NCBI GenBank assembly: GCA_903911435.1
Contig: CAIWDF010000098.1
Span: 1 to 48,904 of the forward strand
Direction: 5' to 3'
Source: an uncultured Bacteroidota bacterium
GTDB taxonomy: Bacteria; Bacteroidota; Bacteroidia; 2-12-FULL-35-15
Length of the DNA stretch: 48,904 nucleotides
A program made the translations under genes and the position numbers. Below the pieces are notes generated by a model. The model saw only the letters and a program-made list of their open reading frames with translations. It did not search any database and was not told the origin of the DNA. This document shows positions 1-9,309 of the stretch, one piece after another. How positions within the stretch are numbered: the stretch's first letter is position 1; each line of letters begins with the position of its first letter.

Positions 1-141
1 ATTAGTTGTAAGTTATTCGTGTAAATTTCATTTCTTCTTATGTTCATCTCGACATATCCATCCTCGATGTACCAAGTCAAATTATCAATTTTGCATTCTT
101 GACCGTCCGAATCATCAATGGTATTTTCGTTCTTTACCTTA
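1..141. repeat. Terminal direct repeat, left copy (circular-assembly overlap)
   Basis: These 141 bases are identical to 48764-48904 at the other end. A gene reads in frame through the join, which supports a circular or circularly permuted molecule of 48763 bp. An exact 141-base overlap is also what a de Bruijn assembler using k=141 leaves on a circular contig, so it need not be a biological terminal repeat. Confidence 0.95.
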
Positions 142-2429
142 TCAAAGTCCTCAAATCCAAATTGAATTTTATTTTTATCACCGGGCTTATTTAATGCGGG
201 GGAGATAAGTACATACTGATTATGAGTTCCAGATGGGTTTGCGACTCCATTGATATTTTTTACCCATAAGTCAATTGAGTAATACCTTTCGAAAATTGAC
301 TGCGCATGAACATTAGTTAAATTATTAGCATGCAATAGCGCAACATTTGCCGTAGGATTACATTCCACACTATATGGTGTACCTAGCTTAACAACTTTAG
401 GAATATCGATATAATCATTCTCCAATAGCAGCATATTTGTTCTGTCAGCCTCCACTACAGAAATATCGGATGGAATTGAAAGTACTGGAACCTGTGCGTA
501 TGTAGGATCAATGATATTTAGGAATGGAATACTATTCGGATCAATCATATTAGCCATTAGCCCTGAGAATACATCTACAGGATCAATGATTGCAGGTACT
601 CCTATTCCCGCATTGAATGGCGAACCGTTCAAAACTCCAACTATTAAATTGAGGGGAATTAAAATTGTATCCAAGGCGATAGCGATGGTGGCCACTGTTG
701 TGGCTAGTCCGAATATAATGGAATTAATTACTAAAATCAAACCTCTAATTGCTAGTACCACCGTATCTAAAACCATTATTAGGCCATTTATTCCCATATC
801 AGTTACAAATACGGTAACATCAATAATAACGGCATTGATATCATATATAACCGTCAGCTGAGCAATGAATGTATTTATTTGCTGAACGAATAATGGAAGT
901 AACTGCTCAGGAACTGTAAGGGATGTTTTATTTATTCCTCTAGCTAAACCGAAATCAATTTCGCGTATATTTTTAGTCAGTACTAATAAATTATCATTAA
1001 CGTGTAACGGTAATTGGGTACTTTCGAAAATAGTACCCGAGTAATTATCAAAAACATTTTTATCATTCTTGTCACTTGCGAATTTTAGCATCATTACTGC
1101 GTTAAATTCTTTTGTATTGTAGCCATTCCAATCATTTCTAACATCAGGAAGTCGATATCTAGTGGACGATGAAAAAGTAAAGTCCCTTCTCTCCAAATAA
1201 GCCACTCCGTTTTTAATGATTATCTTTCCGTTACACAGTTTTTTTGCATAACGAAAAGCGTCTCCCCCCGTTCCGTTAATATACCCACGTTGTGCAGCAT
1301 TTGGGCAGATATACCCTTTAAGTTTCGAATTAATATCAACTATCATATTCGAGTTTAACGCATCAATACTTAATATAAATGCGGGATTAGAAAGGAAACT
1401 AATTACATTATTTATTCCCTGAGCGTTTACATCAGTAATTGAGAATCCCATTGCATTTGCAACATCATGACCCGCCTGTGATAAATTCCCAACGGTTCCC
1501 CCTGATCCTATGCTGCCTTGCATCGCATATAATGGACTCCAAAGATTGGCAATTGAACTTATATTTTGGTCTGCAACATCTGGATATCCAAAATGCTCAG
1601 GTATTATAGCCCAATCATTCATATAACCATCGTCCGCTTTATAAATTGAACTTTCGAATTCTAATCCTAGCTTTTCACATGCAATTTCTAACATGTCCTT
1701 AATAAGCATGCTACACTGATATTTTACAGGCTGAATAATGTATAGAATGAAATCGGTTATAAAACTTATCAAAGATGCAATAAGAGCAACCGCATAAACA
1801 AGATGCATACAGAACATTGCAATTGCCGCTGCCAAATGGACAAAATCAATCCAGTGGCAAATATTTACAATGTCCTTTACTAACTGCTTTATAGTTCTGA
1901 TTAACTCATTACCTAACATTACCGCTGTAATGAGTGAAGTCATCGCCTCCTGATAGTTCGGAATGACACAAATCACATAAGGAACAAAAATGAATTTAGA
2001 CCTTAATCTATTTTGCCAATATGCGGATTCATTGAATAACGATTCGAAAGTGAAGCCATCAATTTTAGAATTAAACCAATCAAGCGATTCATATAATCGA
2101 ACACTTACTTGACAGCCATCCTTACTGAATTCAAAACCGTCAGTAAGGTCAATATAACTCCGAAGTACATTAGTAATTCCATTATGCTCAAATTGGATAT
2201 CGAAATAAACCCCTTCGAAGATACCCGGTCCAGTTCCCGCAATTCCATCATTTATGATATTTCTAAATAGTTGAACGTCCTCTCTACCAAAATATAAATT
2301 CCTGATTCCAACGTGGGGTTGATTTTGCTCAATAACCGCCTCTTGGTTATAATTTAACTCAATATTGATGTTACTCTTACTTAAAGGGTGAACAGGATAG
2401 GCTCCGGCAAGAAGATAGGTTATTTTCAT
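1..2429 (-). CDS. Distal tail / baseplate hub-like protein (5' portion; gene crosses the contig join)
   Basis: An open frame starts at ATG 2427-2429 and runs leftward without a stop to base 1. Continued from the right-hand copy of the terminal repeat, it ends at TAA 48739-48741, giving about 817 residues. The start overlaps the tape-measure stop by four bases (ATGA) behind an AGGAAA-like ribosome site. The N-terminus resembles a beta-rich tail protein. Two long hydrophobic stretches, at about residues 195-233 and 520-600, are unusual for a tail protein and could interact with the host membrane. The C-terminal third is again soluble. Its place directly after the tape measure suggests a distal-tail or hub role in DNA delivery. 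I do not recognise the family, so the function rests on position. Confidence 0.75.
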   Translation of the reverse strand, partial: MKITYLLAGAYPVHPLSKSNINIELNYNQEAVIEQNQPHVGIRNLYFGREDVQLFRNIINDGIAGTGPGIFEGVYFDIQFEHNGITNVLRSYIDLTDGFEFSKDGCQVSVRLYESLDWFNSKIDGFTFESLFNESAYWQNRLRSKFIFVPYVICVIPNYQEAMTSLITAVMLGNELIRTIKQLVKDIVNICHWIDFVHLAAAIAMFCMHLVYAVALIASLISFITDFILYIIQPVKYQCSMLIKDMLEIACEKLGLEFESSIYKADDGYMNDWAIIPEHFGYPDVADQNISSIANLWSPLYAMQGSIGSGGTVGNLSQAGHDVANAMGFSITDVNAQGINNVISFLSNPAFILSIDALNSNMIVDINSKLKGYICPNAAQRGYINGTGGDAFRYAKKLCNGKIIIKNGVAYLERRDFTFSSSTRYRLPDVRNDWNGYNTKEFNAVMMLKFASDKNDKNVFDNYSGTIFESTQLPLHVNDNLLVLTKNIREIDFGLARGINKTSLTVPEQLLPLFVQQINTFIAQLTVIYDINAVIIDVTVFVTDMGINGLIMVLDTVVLAIRGLILVINSIIFGLATTVATIAIALDTILIPLNLIVGVLNGSPFNAGIGVPAIIDPVDVFSGLMANMIDPNSIPFLNIIDPTYAQVPVLSIPSDISVVEADRTNMLLLENDYIDIPKVVKLGTPYSVECNPTANVALLHANNLTNVHAQSIFERYYSIDLWVKNINGVANPSGTHNQYVLISPALNKPGDKNKIQFGFEDFDKVKNENTIDDSDGQECKIDNLTWYIEDGYVEMNIRRNEIYTNNLQL

Positions 2430-4840
2430 ACTTTTCCTCTTGTTTTTTTATGGTGAATTACTATCGAAACCCCACGTTTATGAACTTGCTCCGTCCACTC
2501 TCCCAGTCTATCCAAATTAGTGCTTTGAGTTGGTTTGCTTTCAATTGCCATTTTAACCTCATTCAAAACGCTTTCCAATCTCATGAACCCATATCTCGAC
2601 ATTGGTTCTCTATCCCTTGGAATGGAAACAACGGGTAAATAAGAGTTCTCAAATGCCAATGCATTTTTTACTAAGTCCTCATTACTCATACCGCCCAACT
2701 TTGCATTGTCTGCCCCTGTCAAAATACGCTCTTTACCATCAGCCGCTATTAGGTATCCATCTCGGCCATTATGCATTTTATTACCTTTTAAATCATCCTC
2801 GATTTTCTCGGATCCTTCCCAGAATGCACCGGAAATTCCGGCAGCCAAACCTTTAGTGACTAAAACAGTTGCAAGGGCTTTAAATTCCGGATTCGTAGTA
2901 TTTCCATCCTTTGCGTAGGCCGCTGTAAGTTCAATGAGTAGTTTAGCGAGCTCTAGGCTTTCTTCCTCCTTTGCGTGCTTCTTGGCATCTTGAATTTTCT
3001 TTTCGCTAGCCTTATCGGCAGCGGCTGTTTCAGATGCTAATACGTTTTGTCGACCCTCCGCGGCAAGAGTTGCCTGTACGGACATATTACGAGTATGGCG
3101 ATCAATATCTATTTGGTCGTAAGTCTGCTGTAAGTTAGATTTATTTTGAAGCTCAATTTTGAGGGCATTATAAACTTCATCAGTTTGTTTTTTTAAATCG
3201 GAAAGCTCTTTATCATGAGATTCCTTTTCGATGTCAGCCAATATTTTTTTATGCTGCTTTCTTAGTAGCTCGATATGCTTTTGAGACTCCTCTGAAACTT
3301 TACCCTCGCTATCATATATAACTTTAAAGCTGTTTAGCCTTTCAGCGTATGCCGCATTTTCATCGTCAATTTTATCCTTCGTTAACGATGCCTCCAGTTG
3401 CATATTTTCAATAAGCAGCTTTGTATTATCCTCTCCTCGCTGAACAGCATCCTTAAATTTCTTTTCGTTGCTTTTTAGAAACTCATTGGTATCTCTTTTG
3501 TATAGCTCAAGAAGACGGGAGTAATTTTCCTTCCACATTAATAGGTATATGCGCCACCACATATCATCCTCCTTGTATTCCTTTTCGTTTTTCTTTTTTT
3601 TATTTTTTAGGGAGCTTTGGTAATATTTTGTATGGATGTTGGCAACCGCTACGTTTAAATCTTCCTCATTTATTTTTAAGTCCTCGCTAGCGATTTTGCT
3701 ATACTCCTTGATAGAGTCAATGTATTCAAACATTACTTTTCTCTGGTGGTCAAAGTTACCGCCTATACCCTCATTATCCTTTAATTTTAAGGATTCGGAA
3801 ATGGCTTTTAATTCAGTTTCCGTCAGCTGGCCAAACTTGACAATATCTTTCCCGAATTTATCAAATTGCTCCTTATTGATTTTATAGCTATCCGTCAATT
3901 TTTTGACTTCCTCCAATTTGTTTTTTACAACCTCACTATTCTTTTTTTCAAACTCCCTTTCCGCTTGAAATCTCTCCTTATCCGCTGTTGTTAGTTTACC
4001 CTGTAGTACTAACTGGTCCTCGATATCATTTTCTAAAATAGTTTGAAGTTCCTTTTGCTTTTCAATTTGACGTTCTAAGGACTTATTATTATCATCAATT
4101 GCCTGTGTATTTTCATCAAAATGACTTGTTAAAACGGAAACAACTGTTGAAAGGGTTTCCCAACCTAACAAAAGAATGCCACTAATACCAAGACCGGGAA
4201 TAATATTTGCGGCCACTCTTAGTGCACCATACAAGCCCTTTATAGCATCTGTGTAATTACCCACATTTCTTTGGTATTGGCCAGTGGACGCATCAATTGT
4301 TTTTAACTTAGTATCTAGTGCCTGGATCTGTGAAAGCATTTTTTGACCCTCCACAGTATTTTCTTTTCCTGCCAATGCGAGATCCTTATACGCATTGCGT
4401 AATTTATTTAATTCCGCAGACTGCTTTTGATATTCTGTGGTAACACGCTTCGTTTGCTTTTCAGTGGCCTCAGATGCTTTCCTTTCCGCTTCGCTAGCCT
4501 GTATTTTTGCTTTTGTAGCATTAGCCTGTTCTTTTTCCTGCTTTGCCAGAAGAGTGGCGTTTTTTATTTCGTCAGACGTGAGTACTTCTTTCGCCTTTTT
4601 AACTTTTATATACTGTTCCTCGAGACGTATTTGCTCCTTTATTAAATCATTTTGGACTTTTAACTCCGCATTAGATACTGGAGCACCAACTCCAAGGCCT
4701 CCGCTTAATGCCTTGGCTGCTCTTTTAATTGATGCCTCCATTTCATTAATAGCCTTAGTGGCCTTGCTAGTTTCCTCAACTAACCAGCTCAGTACTTCCG
4801 GATCAAAAATATCCTCGTGCGTTATCTTTTGTTCGGACAT
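2426..4840 (-). CDS. Tail tape measure protein
   Basis: This 804-residue protein is largely alpha-helical. Lys/Glu/Ala-rich coiled coil covers about residues 20-185 and 240-640. A hydrophobic segment lies at about 205-238, and a Gly-rich hydrophobic patch near 665-680 precedes a conserved-looking tail (GYLIAADGKERILTG) of the type I associate with Bacteroidota phage tape measures. It follows the tail-tube and tail-completion candidates and is coupled by ATGA overlap to the distal tail gene. Tape measures set tail length. At roughly 0.15 nm per helical residue, the tail would be about 120 nm (inference). The start at 4840 overlaps the previous stop, which supports it. Confidence 0.85.
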   Translation of the reverse strand: MSEQKITHEDIFDPEVLSWLVEETSKATKAINEMEASIKRAAKALSGGLGVGAPVSNAELKVQNDLIKEQIRLEEQYIKVKKAKEVLTSDEIKNATLLAKQEKEQANATKAKIQASEAERKASEATEKQTKRVTTEYQKQSAELNKLRNAYKDLALAGKENTVEGQKMLSQIQALDTKLKTIDASTGQYQRNVGNYTDAIKGLYGALRVAANIIPGLGISGILLLGWETLSTVVSVLTSHFDENTQAIDDNNKSLERQIEKQKELQTILENDIEDQLVLQGKLTTADKERFQAEREFEKKNSEVVKNKLEEVKKLTDSYKINKEQFDKFGKDIVKFGQLTETELKAISESLKLKDNEGIGGNFDHQRKVMFEYIDSIKEYSKIASEDLKINEEDLNVAVANIHTKYYQSSLKNKKKKNEKEYKEDDMWWRIYLLMWKENYSRLLELYKRDTNEFLKSNEKKFKDAVQRGEDNTKLLIENMQLEASLTKDKIDDENAAYAERLNSFKVIYDSEGKVSEESQKHIELLRKQHKKILADIEKESHDKELSDLKKQTDEVYNALKIELQNKSNLQQTYDQIDIDRHTRNMSVQATLAAEGRQNVLASETAAADKASEKKIQDAKKHAKEEESLELAKLLIELTAAYAKDGNTTNPEFKALATVLVTKGLAAGISGAFWEGSEKIEDDLKGNKMHNGRDGYLIAADGKERILTGADNAKLGGMSNEDLVKNALAFENSYLPVVSIPRDREPMSRYGFMRLESVLNEVKMAIESKPTQSTNLDRLGEWTEQVHKRGVSIVIHHKKTRGKV

Positions 4841-5301
4841 TATTTCTTGAGGCTATTTAGTAAAGTGTAAAATTCTATTACGGGCATTTCCTTAATGTCT
4901 ATTCTGAAGCCAACTTTCTTATCCATTGCCGATTTCATTTGCCAGAAATCCCCTCCTTTTGGCATTTCTTTTTTTAATAACTGCAGCTCACTTTCGGCAA
5001 CATTTATAAATGTGTTCCAATACCTATCACCAGTAATAATTCGTTGTAATTTTAATTGGGCTATCTCCTTTCTTTTTTCATGAATGGAAATAAACTCCTC
5101 CCCAAACCCAAAATGGCTTATATACTCATCCCATAAGATACTCCACGCTTTCACTAATTCGGGAAGTGACTTTTTAGAAACACGTATCTTTTTTAATAGT
5201 AGATGACTCAAATCATCAGTTTTAAAGATTTGTAACCAATTCCAAGTTGGTAAGTCTTCAATACTACTATAAACCTGTAAAGATTTGGCCTTTGATTTCA
5301 T
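4840..5301 (-). CDS. Tail assembly protein, hypothetical (tail-chaperone position)
   Basis: A 153-residue, mostly helical, charged protein without signal or membrane segment. It lies between the tail-completion-like gene and the tape measure gene, where siphophages usually encode tail assembly chaperones. Unlike classical chaperone pairs, I see no clear slippery site or second frame extending it. Its start overlaps the preceding gene by about 35 bases, and its stop overlaps the tape measure start, so it is translationally embedded in the tail operon. The chaperone role is inferred from position only. Confidence 0.7.
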   Translation of the reverse strand: MKSKAKSLQVYSSIEDLPTWNWLQIFKTDDLSHLLLKKIRVSKKSLPELVKAWSILWDEYISHFGFGEEFISIHEKRKEIAQLKLQRIITGDRYWNTFINVAESELQLLKKEMPKGGDFWQMKSAMDKKVGFRIDIKEMPVIEFYTLLNSLKK

Positions 5302-5743
5302 CTCTTACCTCTGGTAGTATTAATTCAACAATTACTTTTTTACTTTCAGGTCCTGGTTTCATCAGGTTTGGATACAATTCATTAAAATCGGTGTCTCCCT
5401 TTTTTAGATCGGCAGAAATTTCAATGTCCTTACCATTATTAATAACCTTTCGACTTGCATATAATGCCCCAGTACGTTTTAAGGTAATGTGGTCAACTCT
5501 TGTATCGTATCCACTTGCCGCATCCTCAGTTAATTTTCGTTGTATAGTAGATGGCCGATATTGGCCTAGTGGAACACCATCACCATCAACGCCCATTTCG
5601 TAAATTTGGTACTCGAAAATCTCATCAAGTATTTGTGCCTGATTTTGATTATTTTCAAATGTTTTAAATAGAGCTTTATCAGAGTCGATTTTTCTCGTGT
5701 TTCTTAAAACCTTACCTAAAACTGTTTTTGCGAATAAGCCCAT
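5267..5743 (-). CDS. Tail completion / HK97-gp10-like protein
   Basis: I choose the ATG at 5741-5743 (158 residues, starting MGLFAK); an upstream TTG would add only two residues. The protein has a basic N-terminus and a central segment (YRPSTIQRKLTEDAASGYD... LKRTGALYASR) resembling tail-completion or virion-morphogenesis proteins that bind the end of the tail tube. The family call is tentative. The gene begins just after the terminator-like hairpin that follows the tail-tube candidate, and its end overlaps the next gene. Confidence 0.65.
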   Translation of the reverse strand: MGLFAKTVLGKVLRNTRKIDSDKALFKTFENNQNQAQILDEIFEYQIYEMGVDGDGVPLGQYRPSTIQRKLTEDAASGYDTRVDHITLKRTGALYASRKVINNGKDIEISADLKKGDTDFNELYPNLMKPGPESKKVIVELILPEVRDEIKGQIFTGL

Positions 5744-5762
5744 TTTCAAACTTTAAAAAGAA

Positions 5763-5787
5763 AGCCGGTAGCAAACTACCACCGGCT
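5763..5787 (-). terminator. Intrinsic terminator after the tail tube gene
   Basis: AGCCGGT (5763-5769) pairs perfectly with ACCGGCT (5781-5787), and an alternative inner stem GGTAG/CTACC is possible. Read leftward, the stem is followed by a T-rich run (CTTTCTTTTT). It lies between the tail-tube stop (5829) and the next start (5743), so it could end or attenuate the highly expressed structural transcript. Confidence 0.7.
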
Positions 5788-5828
5788 CTCATACACAACT
5801 AACTAAACAAACAACTATCTAAATAATA

Positions 5829-6782
5829 CTACGGAGTAACAAATGTTGTTGAATTTACTTCAGAGAAATCGAACCCAGCTTTTGTAAATGTCAGTTTAAC
5901 AACATTTGTAGTTGCGGGATCATCCGTTGTTTTATAAACTATATTGTAAACGCCTGGTGCACTTTCTGTAAAACTTGAACCTGTACCTGTTAATGATATT
6001 GAGGCGCTTGTCGTAACATTTCGAGCGGCAACATCTGAAACTAGTAAGCCCTCTACCTCTACCGGATTAAGTAACGTACCAAAATCGGTAGTTAATTTAG
6101 CGGTAACACCTGTTACGGAAATACCAGAATAAACAACTCGAACATCAAGTAATCCCTTTAGCAAGTTTAAATTTGCGGTCATTTCCTGTGAGGATATCAT
6201 TCTGAGGTCCTCGTCATTTTCGTCAATATGAAATTCGAAAGCAAGATTGATCGCTTGTACATTCTTGTCTCCAGTTTTTACCCATTTTACCGAAAAAGTA
6301 TCTTCCTCAACTCGTATAGGAGCTAAATAACCCTCTTGGCTTTCAGAACCGATAAGATTTCCATCTTTATCAATTATGTAAATTCCAACTGGAACACAAC
6401 GTGCGGCTTTTAGCTTTCCTAATAAAATTGGGGAAGCATCCTTTCTGAGAATTAAACCACTGAATGCACGAATGCCCTGGTTAATAAACATTTTTGTTTG
6501 GTCATCGAACGACTCATATAAATCGTCTCCTCGCTCATCCTTAATGTTTTTCATTTCAGGAAGTGGGAACCAACGTTTACTACCATCTGCTTGGTTAACC
6601 AAAGCGGAGAAAAATGCGTCATCTAAATAACCTGGTCCGGTTACCGTGCTTAAGTCGAGTTGATTTACGGATCCATTACTATCAAAGTATGGAACTAAAA
6701 TTATTTTTTTTGTAACAGCGAAAATTGGTACACAACCAACTCCAGTGTTATCTAATGTATTGTTGCATTTACAAGCCTTCAT
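5829..6782 (-). CDS. Major tail (tube) protein candidate
   Basis: A 317-residue soluble protein with a beta-rich composition. The N-terminal two thirds (about 1-200) is followed by a Thr/Ser/Val-rich C-terminal domain (about 210-317) that looks Ig-like, a common decoration on tail-tube proteins. It has no long sheath-like architecture. It sits upstream of the tape measure and is followed by a strong terminator, as expected for an abundant virion protein. A short Cys-rich N-terminus (residues 4-17) is unusual. The assignment rests on size, fold impression and order. An alternative is that the upstream 270-residue protein is the tube. Confidence 0.6.
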   Translation of the reverse strand: MKACKCNNTLDNTGVGCVPIFAVTKKIILVPYFDSNGSVNQLDLSTVTGPGYLDDAFFSALVNQADGSKRWFPLPEMKNIKDERGDDLYESFDDQTKMFINQGIRAFSGLILRKDASPILLGKLKAARCVPVGIYIIDKDGNLIGSESQEGYLAPIRVEEDTFSVKWVKTGDKNVQAINLAFEFHIDENDEDLRMISSQEMTANLNLLKGLLDVRVVYSGISVTGVTAKLTTDFGTLLNPVEVEGLLVSDVAARNVTTSASISLTGTGSSFTESAPGVYNIVYKTTDDPATTNVVKLTFTKAGFDFSEVNSTTFVTP

Positions 6783-6807
6783 TTTTTATAGTTTTTGTAT
6801 TAATTAA

Positions 6808-7620
6808 TTATTCTACTAAAATATCATTGCCATTCTCTTGAACAATTGCAAAGGTTTCATCCTCTTCGCATTCTTCATCGCAAGTATCGCCCTTGAAAAT
6901 TCTTAAGGTAATTGGCATCTCAACTCCGGTAAATGTTCCGGTTAAAATTGATTTGTCGGCTCCTTTATTTGCGATATAAATTCCAAATTTTGTATGAACG
7001 ATTAGTTTGTGCTTTATTTTTTTGCCATTGTCATCATACATGTTGAATACCGATGGCATTCTATTCAACTGCTTAACGAAATTCTGAGCCAACCTGTACA
7101 TTGGTTTTACTGCGTGATCAGTAATATCGTTTGTTACCTCTCCGTGGTCTGCATTGGTAAGAAAAAATAGTCTTATCTTACTTTCCCTTTCAATCAACGA
7201 ACCATCATCATCATCAAATTCCTCCTCGAATTCATCAAGAAGCCAAATTAAAGGTGTCTTCTTAAAAATGACGGACTCTTTTACAAGCTCCTCATTGGCT
7301 GCTTTTGGGGTACCATGTCTAAAATAAACTGGATACGCTTCTTGGCCAGCTGGCAACTCAGTAATTCCATCAGGAAGCGCTCCTTTAAATGTGATTGTTT
7401 TCGCATCCTTATCAATATCCTTAATATAATATTCGATAGAATCCTCATCATCATTAACATTAATAGGCATCGGATAACCTACCTGAAGGTGTTGAAAATT
7501 GCAAACGCCAGTGAGGGTAAATACACCATCACCAATGATAACCGATGTAAATGATATCGGAAACGCCATTTGTGACACGGCATTTTCAAGTATATCGGTA
7601 AGAGGCGTTTTATAAATCAT
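6808..7620 (-). CDS. Head-tail/tail structural protein, unrecognised
   Basis: A 270-residue soluble protein. It has a very acidic stretch near residues 131-142 and a CDEECEEDE cluster near the C-terminus. It overlaps the upstream connector-like gene by four bases and precedes the tail-tube candidate. In siphophage order this is where tail terminator or neck proteins are found, though it is longer than most. I do not recognise the family, and a neck or tail role is inferred from position only. Confidence 0.65.
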   Translation of the reverse strand: MIYKTPLTDILENAVSQMAFPISFTSVIIGDGVFTLTGVCNFQHLQVGYPMPINVNDDEDSIEYYIKDIDKDAKTITFKGALPDGITELPAGQEAYPVYFRHGTPKAANEELVKESVIFKKTPLIWLLDEFEEEFDDDDGSLIERESKIRLFFLTNADHGEVTNDITDHAVKPMYRLAQNFVKQLNRMPSVFNMYDDNGKKIKHKLIVHTKFGIYIANKGADKSILTGTFTGVEMPITLRIFKGDTCDEECEEDETFAIVQENGNDILVE

Positions 7621-8126
7621 ATCAAGGAACCGTATTTAACAATAAAAAAATCAGTATCTCCCAAAAATTCAGGGTAGGTTTCACCCTCACACTGACATTT
7701 ATACTGTATGGCTTTTGCCGTATTAACGTACTCATTAAATTTTGATTCACCGAATCGCATTGCCCCTCTGGAACTAATTATACTCGAATTTTCGGTAGAG
7801 GCCTGCTGATAACCTGATTGGGAATCCTTTATTTGCCTTTTACAATCCCTTTGATAAGAAATGCAAGCAAGTAATAATGGTTTCATGCCTTTGCTTTCGT
7901 GATGATTTGGAAGTAAAAAGGCATTAAAAATAGATTTAAATCTGTCCGTTTGTGGAACTCCAGAGCTTAAATCAGCAATAAATAAGTCACCTAATGTTTG
8001 ACCAAGTAACCTATAAATTGTTGGCTTTTCCCATAAATCAATGAACGATTGTAGTGATTCGTCATTCTTAGAGTCCCGAACAACTTCAAATGGTCCTGAA
8101 AAATCCGAAACTTGAATGACAATCAT
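7617..8126 (-). CDS. Head-tail connector-like protein
   Basis: A 169-residue, mainly helical protein located after the capsid genes and before the tail genes. Its pattern (helical N-terminus with YRLLGQTLGDLF, central Cys-containing helices, then a FGESKFNEYVNTAKAIQY helix) resembles small neck/connector proteins of Bacteroidota phages such as the DUF6712 type, though this is from memory. It is coupled to the next gene by an ATGA overlap. A connector joining portal and tail is the likely role. Confidence 0.6.
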   Translation of the reverse strand: MIVIQVSDFSGPFEVVRDSKNDESLQSFIDLWEKPTIYRLLGQTLGDLFIADLSSGVPQTDRFKSIFNAFLLPNHHESKGMKPLLLACISYQRDCKRQIKDSQSGYQQASTENSSIISSRGAMRFGESKFNEYVNTAKAIQYKCQCEGETYPEFLGDTDFFIVKYGSLI

Positions 8127-8127
8127 C

Positions 8128-8328
8128 TTATACTTTTCTTACGTTAACGCATTCATGTCCTTTACGACCGTCTTTCAATTCAAACTCTACTTTTGTTGAT
8201 GGGAAAAAAGTGTCATTCTTATCAACTAACTTAGTAGCATGAACGAAGTATTCATTTTTAGATTCGGATTCAATGATGAATCCGAATCCTTTTTCCTTAT
8301 TAAAAAACTTGATTGTTCCTTTTAGCAT
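8128..8328 (-). CDS. Cold-shock-domain protein (CspA family)
   Basis: A 66-residue single cold-shock domain. The RNP1 motif KGFGFI is at residues 13-18 and an RNP2-like YFVHAT at 27-32, both typical single-stranded RNA/DNA binding strands. Length matches bacterial CspA proteins. Such proteins melt RNA secondary structure and can act as transcription antiterminators. It is embedded in the virion operon, two bases upstream of the connector gene, which is unusual. It may help translation or readthrough of the late mRNA, which contains several hairpins, but that is inference. Confidence 0.9.
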   Translation of the reverse strand: MLKGTIKFFNKEKGFGFIIESESKNEYFVHATKLVDKNDTFFPSTKVEFELKDGRKGHECVNVRKV

Positions 8329-8361
8329 TTTATTTAGTATTAGCTTTTAGAGAAGTGACTC

Positions 8362-8817
8362 CTATAAAGCGTTATAAAAATAAACACCGGAAAGGGTGCC
8401 GACCATAGTTCCTGACCCAGTCCAGCCAATTCGATAGTACTTATACTGCTTAACTGATAGCTTCCATGTAAAGGTATTAGTAGTAACGTTGGTTGCGGTA
8501 ACGGTATCTAATGTTGCCGATTTAGTATTAGTGCCATCGCAGCCAGTATATCCGGTCGTAATAGGCACATAATTAGTTCCATCATTTGAACCCTGCAAAA
8601 AGCAGCTACCGGCAATAGTACCTGAAATTTTATGTAACACGGCTTGTACAGATACCACTCTAGTTGGAGCTGTAGATGCAATAGTAACGTAATTAGTAGC
8701 GGTATTTGTTACCGTATCAATTAAGTTACTGTATGAAGATGCAAATGTTTTTGTTTGTGAAACTGCGGTGAAAGACAAAGCACATACCGCGACTAAGGAT
8801 AAAATTAAGTTTTTCAT
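8362..8817 (-). CDS. Secreted or virion-associated protein with signal peptide
   Basis: A 151-residue protein with a clear Sec signal peptide: basic start MKN, hydrophobic LILSLVAVCALSFTAV, and a probable cleavage near SQ/TK. The mature part is Thr/Ser-rich and predicted beta, with two Cys (C97, C114 region) and a SCFLQGSNDGTNYVPI segment like small beta-sandwich or fibre proteins. It lies among structural genes between the cold-shock gene and a TPR-like protein. It could be a head decoration, fibre or host-surface protein. Function is not recognised. Confidence 0.7.
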   Translation of the reverse strand: MKNLILSLVAVCALSFTAVSQTKTFASSYSNLIDTVTNTATNYVTIASTAPTRVVSVQAVLHKISGTIAGSCFLQGSNDGTNYVPITTGYTGCDGTNTKSATLDTVTATNVTTNTFTWKLSVKQYKYYRIGWTGSGTMVGTLSGVYFYNAL

Positions 8818-8870
8818 TTTTATTTTTTTTAGAGTTAAATTTTATTTTTATTAATGAGTTTTATTTTTTT

Positions 8871-9272
8871 CTATTCAGTTTTACTTGGATTGATCAGTGC
8901 CTTTAATTCAATAATTTTTTCAAAAGAAAATTCGTCATCCGGATTTAATTCGAATGCCTTCTCATAAAATGTAATAGCAGCTGCAAAGTCGCCTTTTTCC
9001 TCTGCTACCTTAGCGGATTCAATAGCGGATGTATGTTTACCAGGGTTCGATTCGTTTGTTAATTCAGACAACGTTTTGTCTTCAGACTCTACTTTAGATT
9101 TGGCAATGGCCTTAACCTCTTTTTGCTTAGGCTCCTGAACCGTTACCTCGTCATCCGTTTCCTCGGCCACCTTGATTACATTTACAAGGTGATTGAATAA
9201 CTCATCGCGAACCTCTTTAACATCTCCAGCTTTGCGCTTGGAGTAGTCTACTAAAAATTTTACTTTTTTCAT
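8871..9272 (-). CDS. Small protein with C-terminal TPR-like repeat
   Basis: A 133-residue protein. The N-terminus (KVKFLVDYSKRKAGDVKEV) resembles short phage head proteins that begin with a similar beta hairpin. The middle is charged and low in complexity. The C-terminus (about residues 82-118) matches a tetratricopeptide repeat: AxxxAxxKGDFxxAIxxYEKAFELNPDD. TPRs mediate protein contacts. The gene directly follows the major capsid gene, so a head accessory or scaffold role is plausible. A related TPR-like end occurs in the protein at 25895-27355. Confidence 0.7.
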   Translation of the reverse strand: MKKVKFLVDYSKRKAGDVKEVRDELFNHLVNVIKVAEETDDEVTVQEPKQKEVKAIAKSKVESEDKTLSELTNESNPGKHTSAIESAKVAEEKGDFAAAITFYEKAFELNPDDEFSFEKIIELKALINPSKTE

Positions 9273-9309
9273 TTTGATAAATTATGAGTTAAAAAAAATT
9301 ATGGTAATA

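Noticed and set aside
511-861. Plus-strand ORF of 116 residues rich in Ile/Thr/Ser
   Set aside because: It is the antisense shadow of the hydrophobic part of the tail hub-like gene (1-2429, minus), and has no ribosome site or coupling.
4437-4850. Plus-strand ORF of 137 residues opposite the tape measure
   Set aside because: Antisense of the coiled-coil coding region; its Ala/Ser/Phe-rich composition is a by-product of that sequence.
9040-9070. tRNA-like GGTTCGATTC string
   Set aside because: It lies within the reading frame of the TPR-like gene (8871-9272) and has no matching acceptor or anticodon stems. I found no tRNA in the window.
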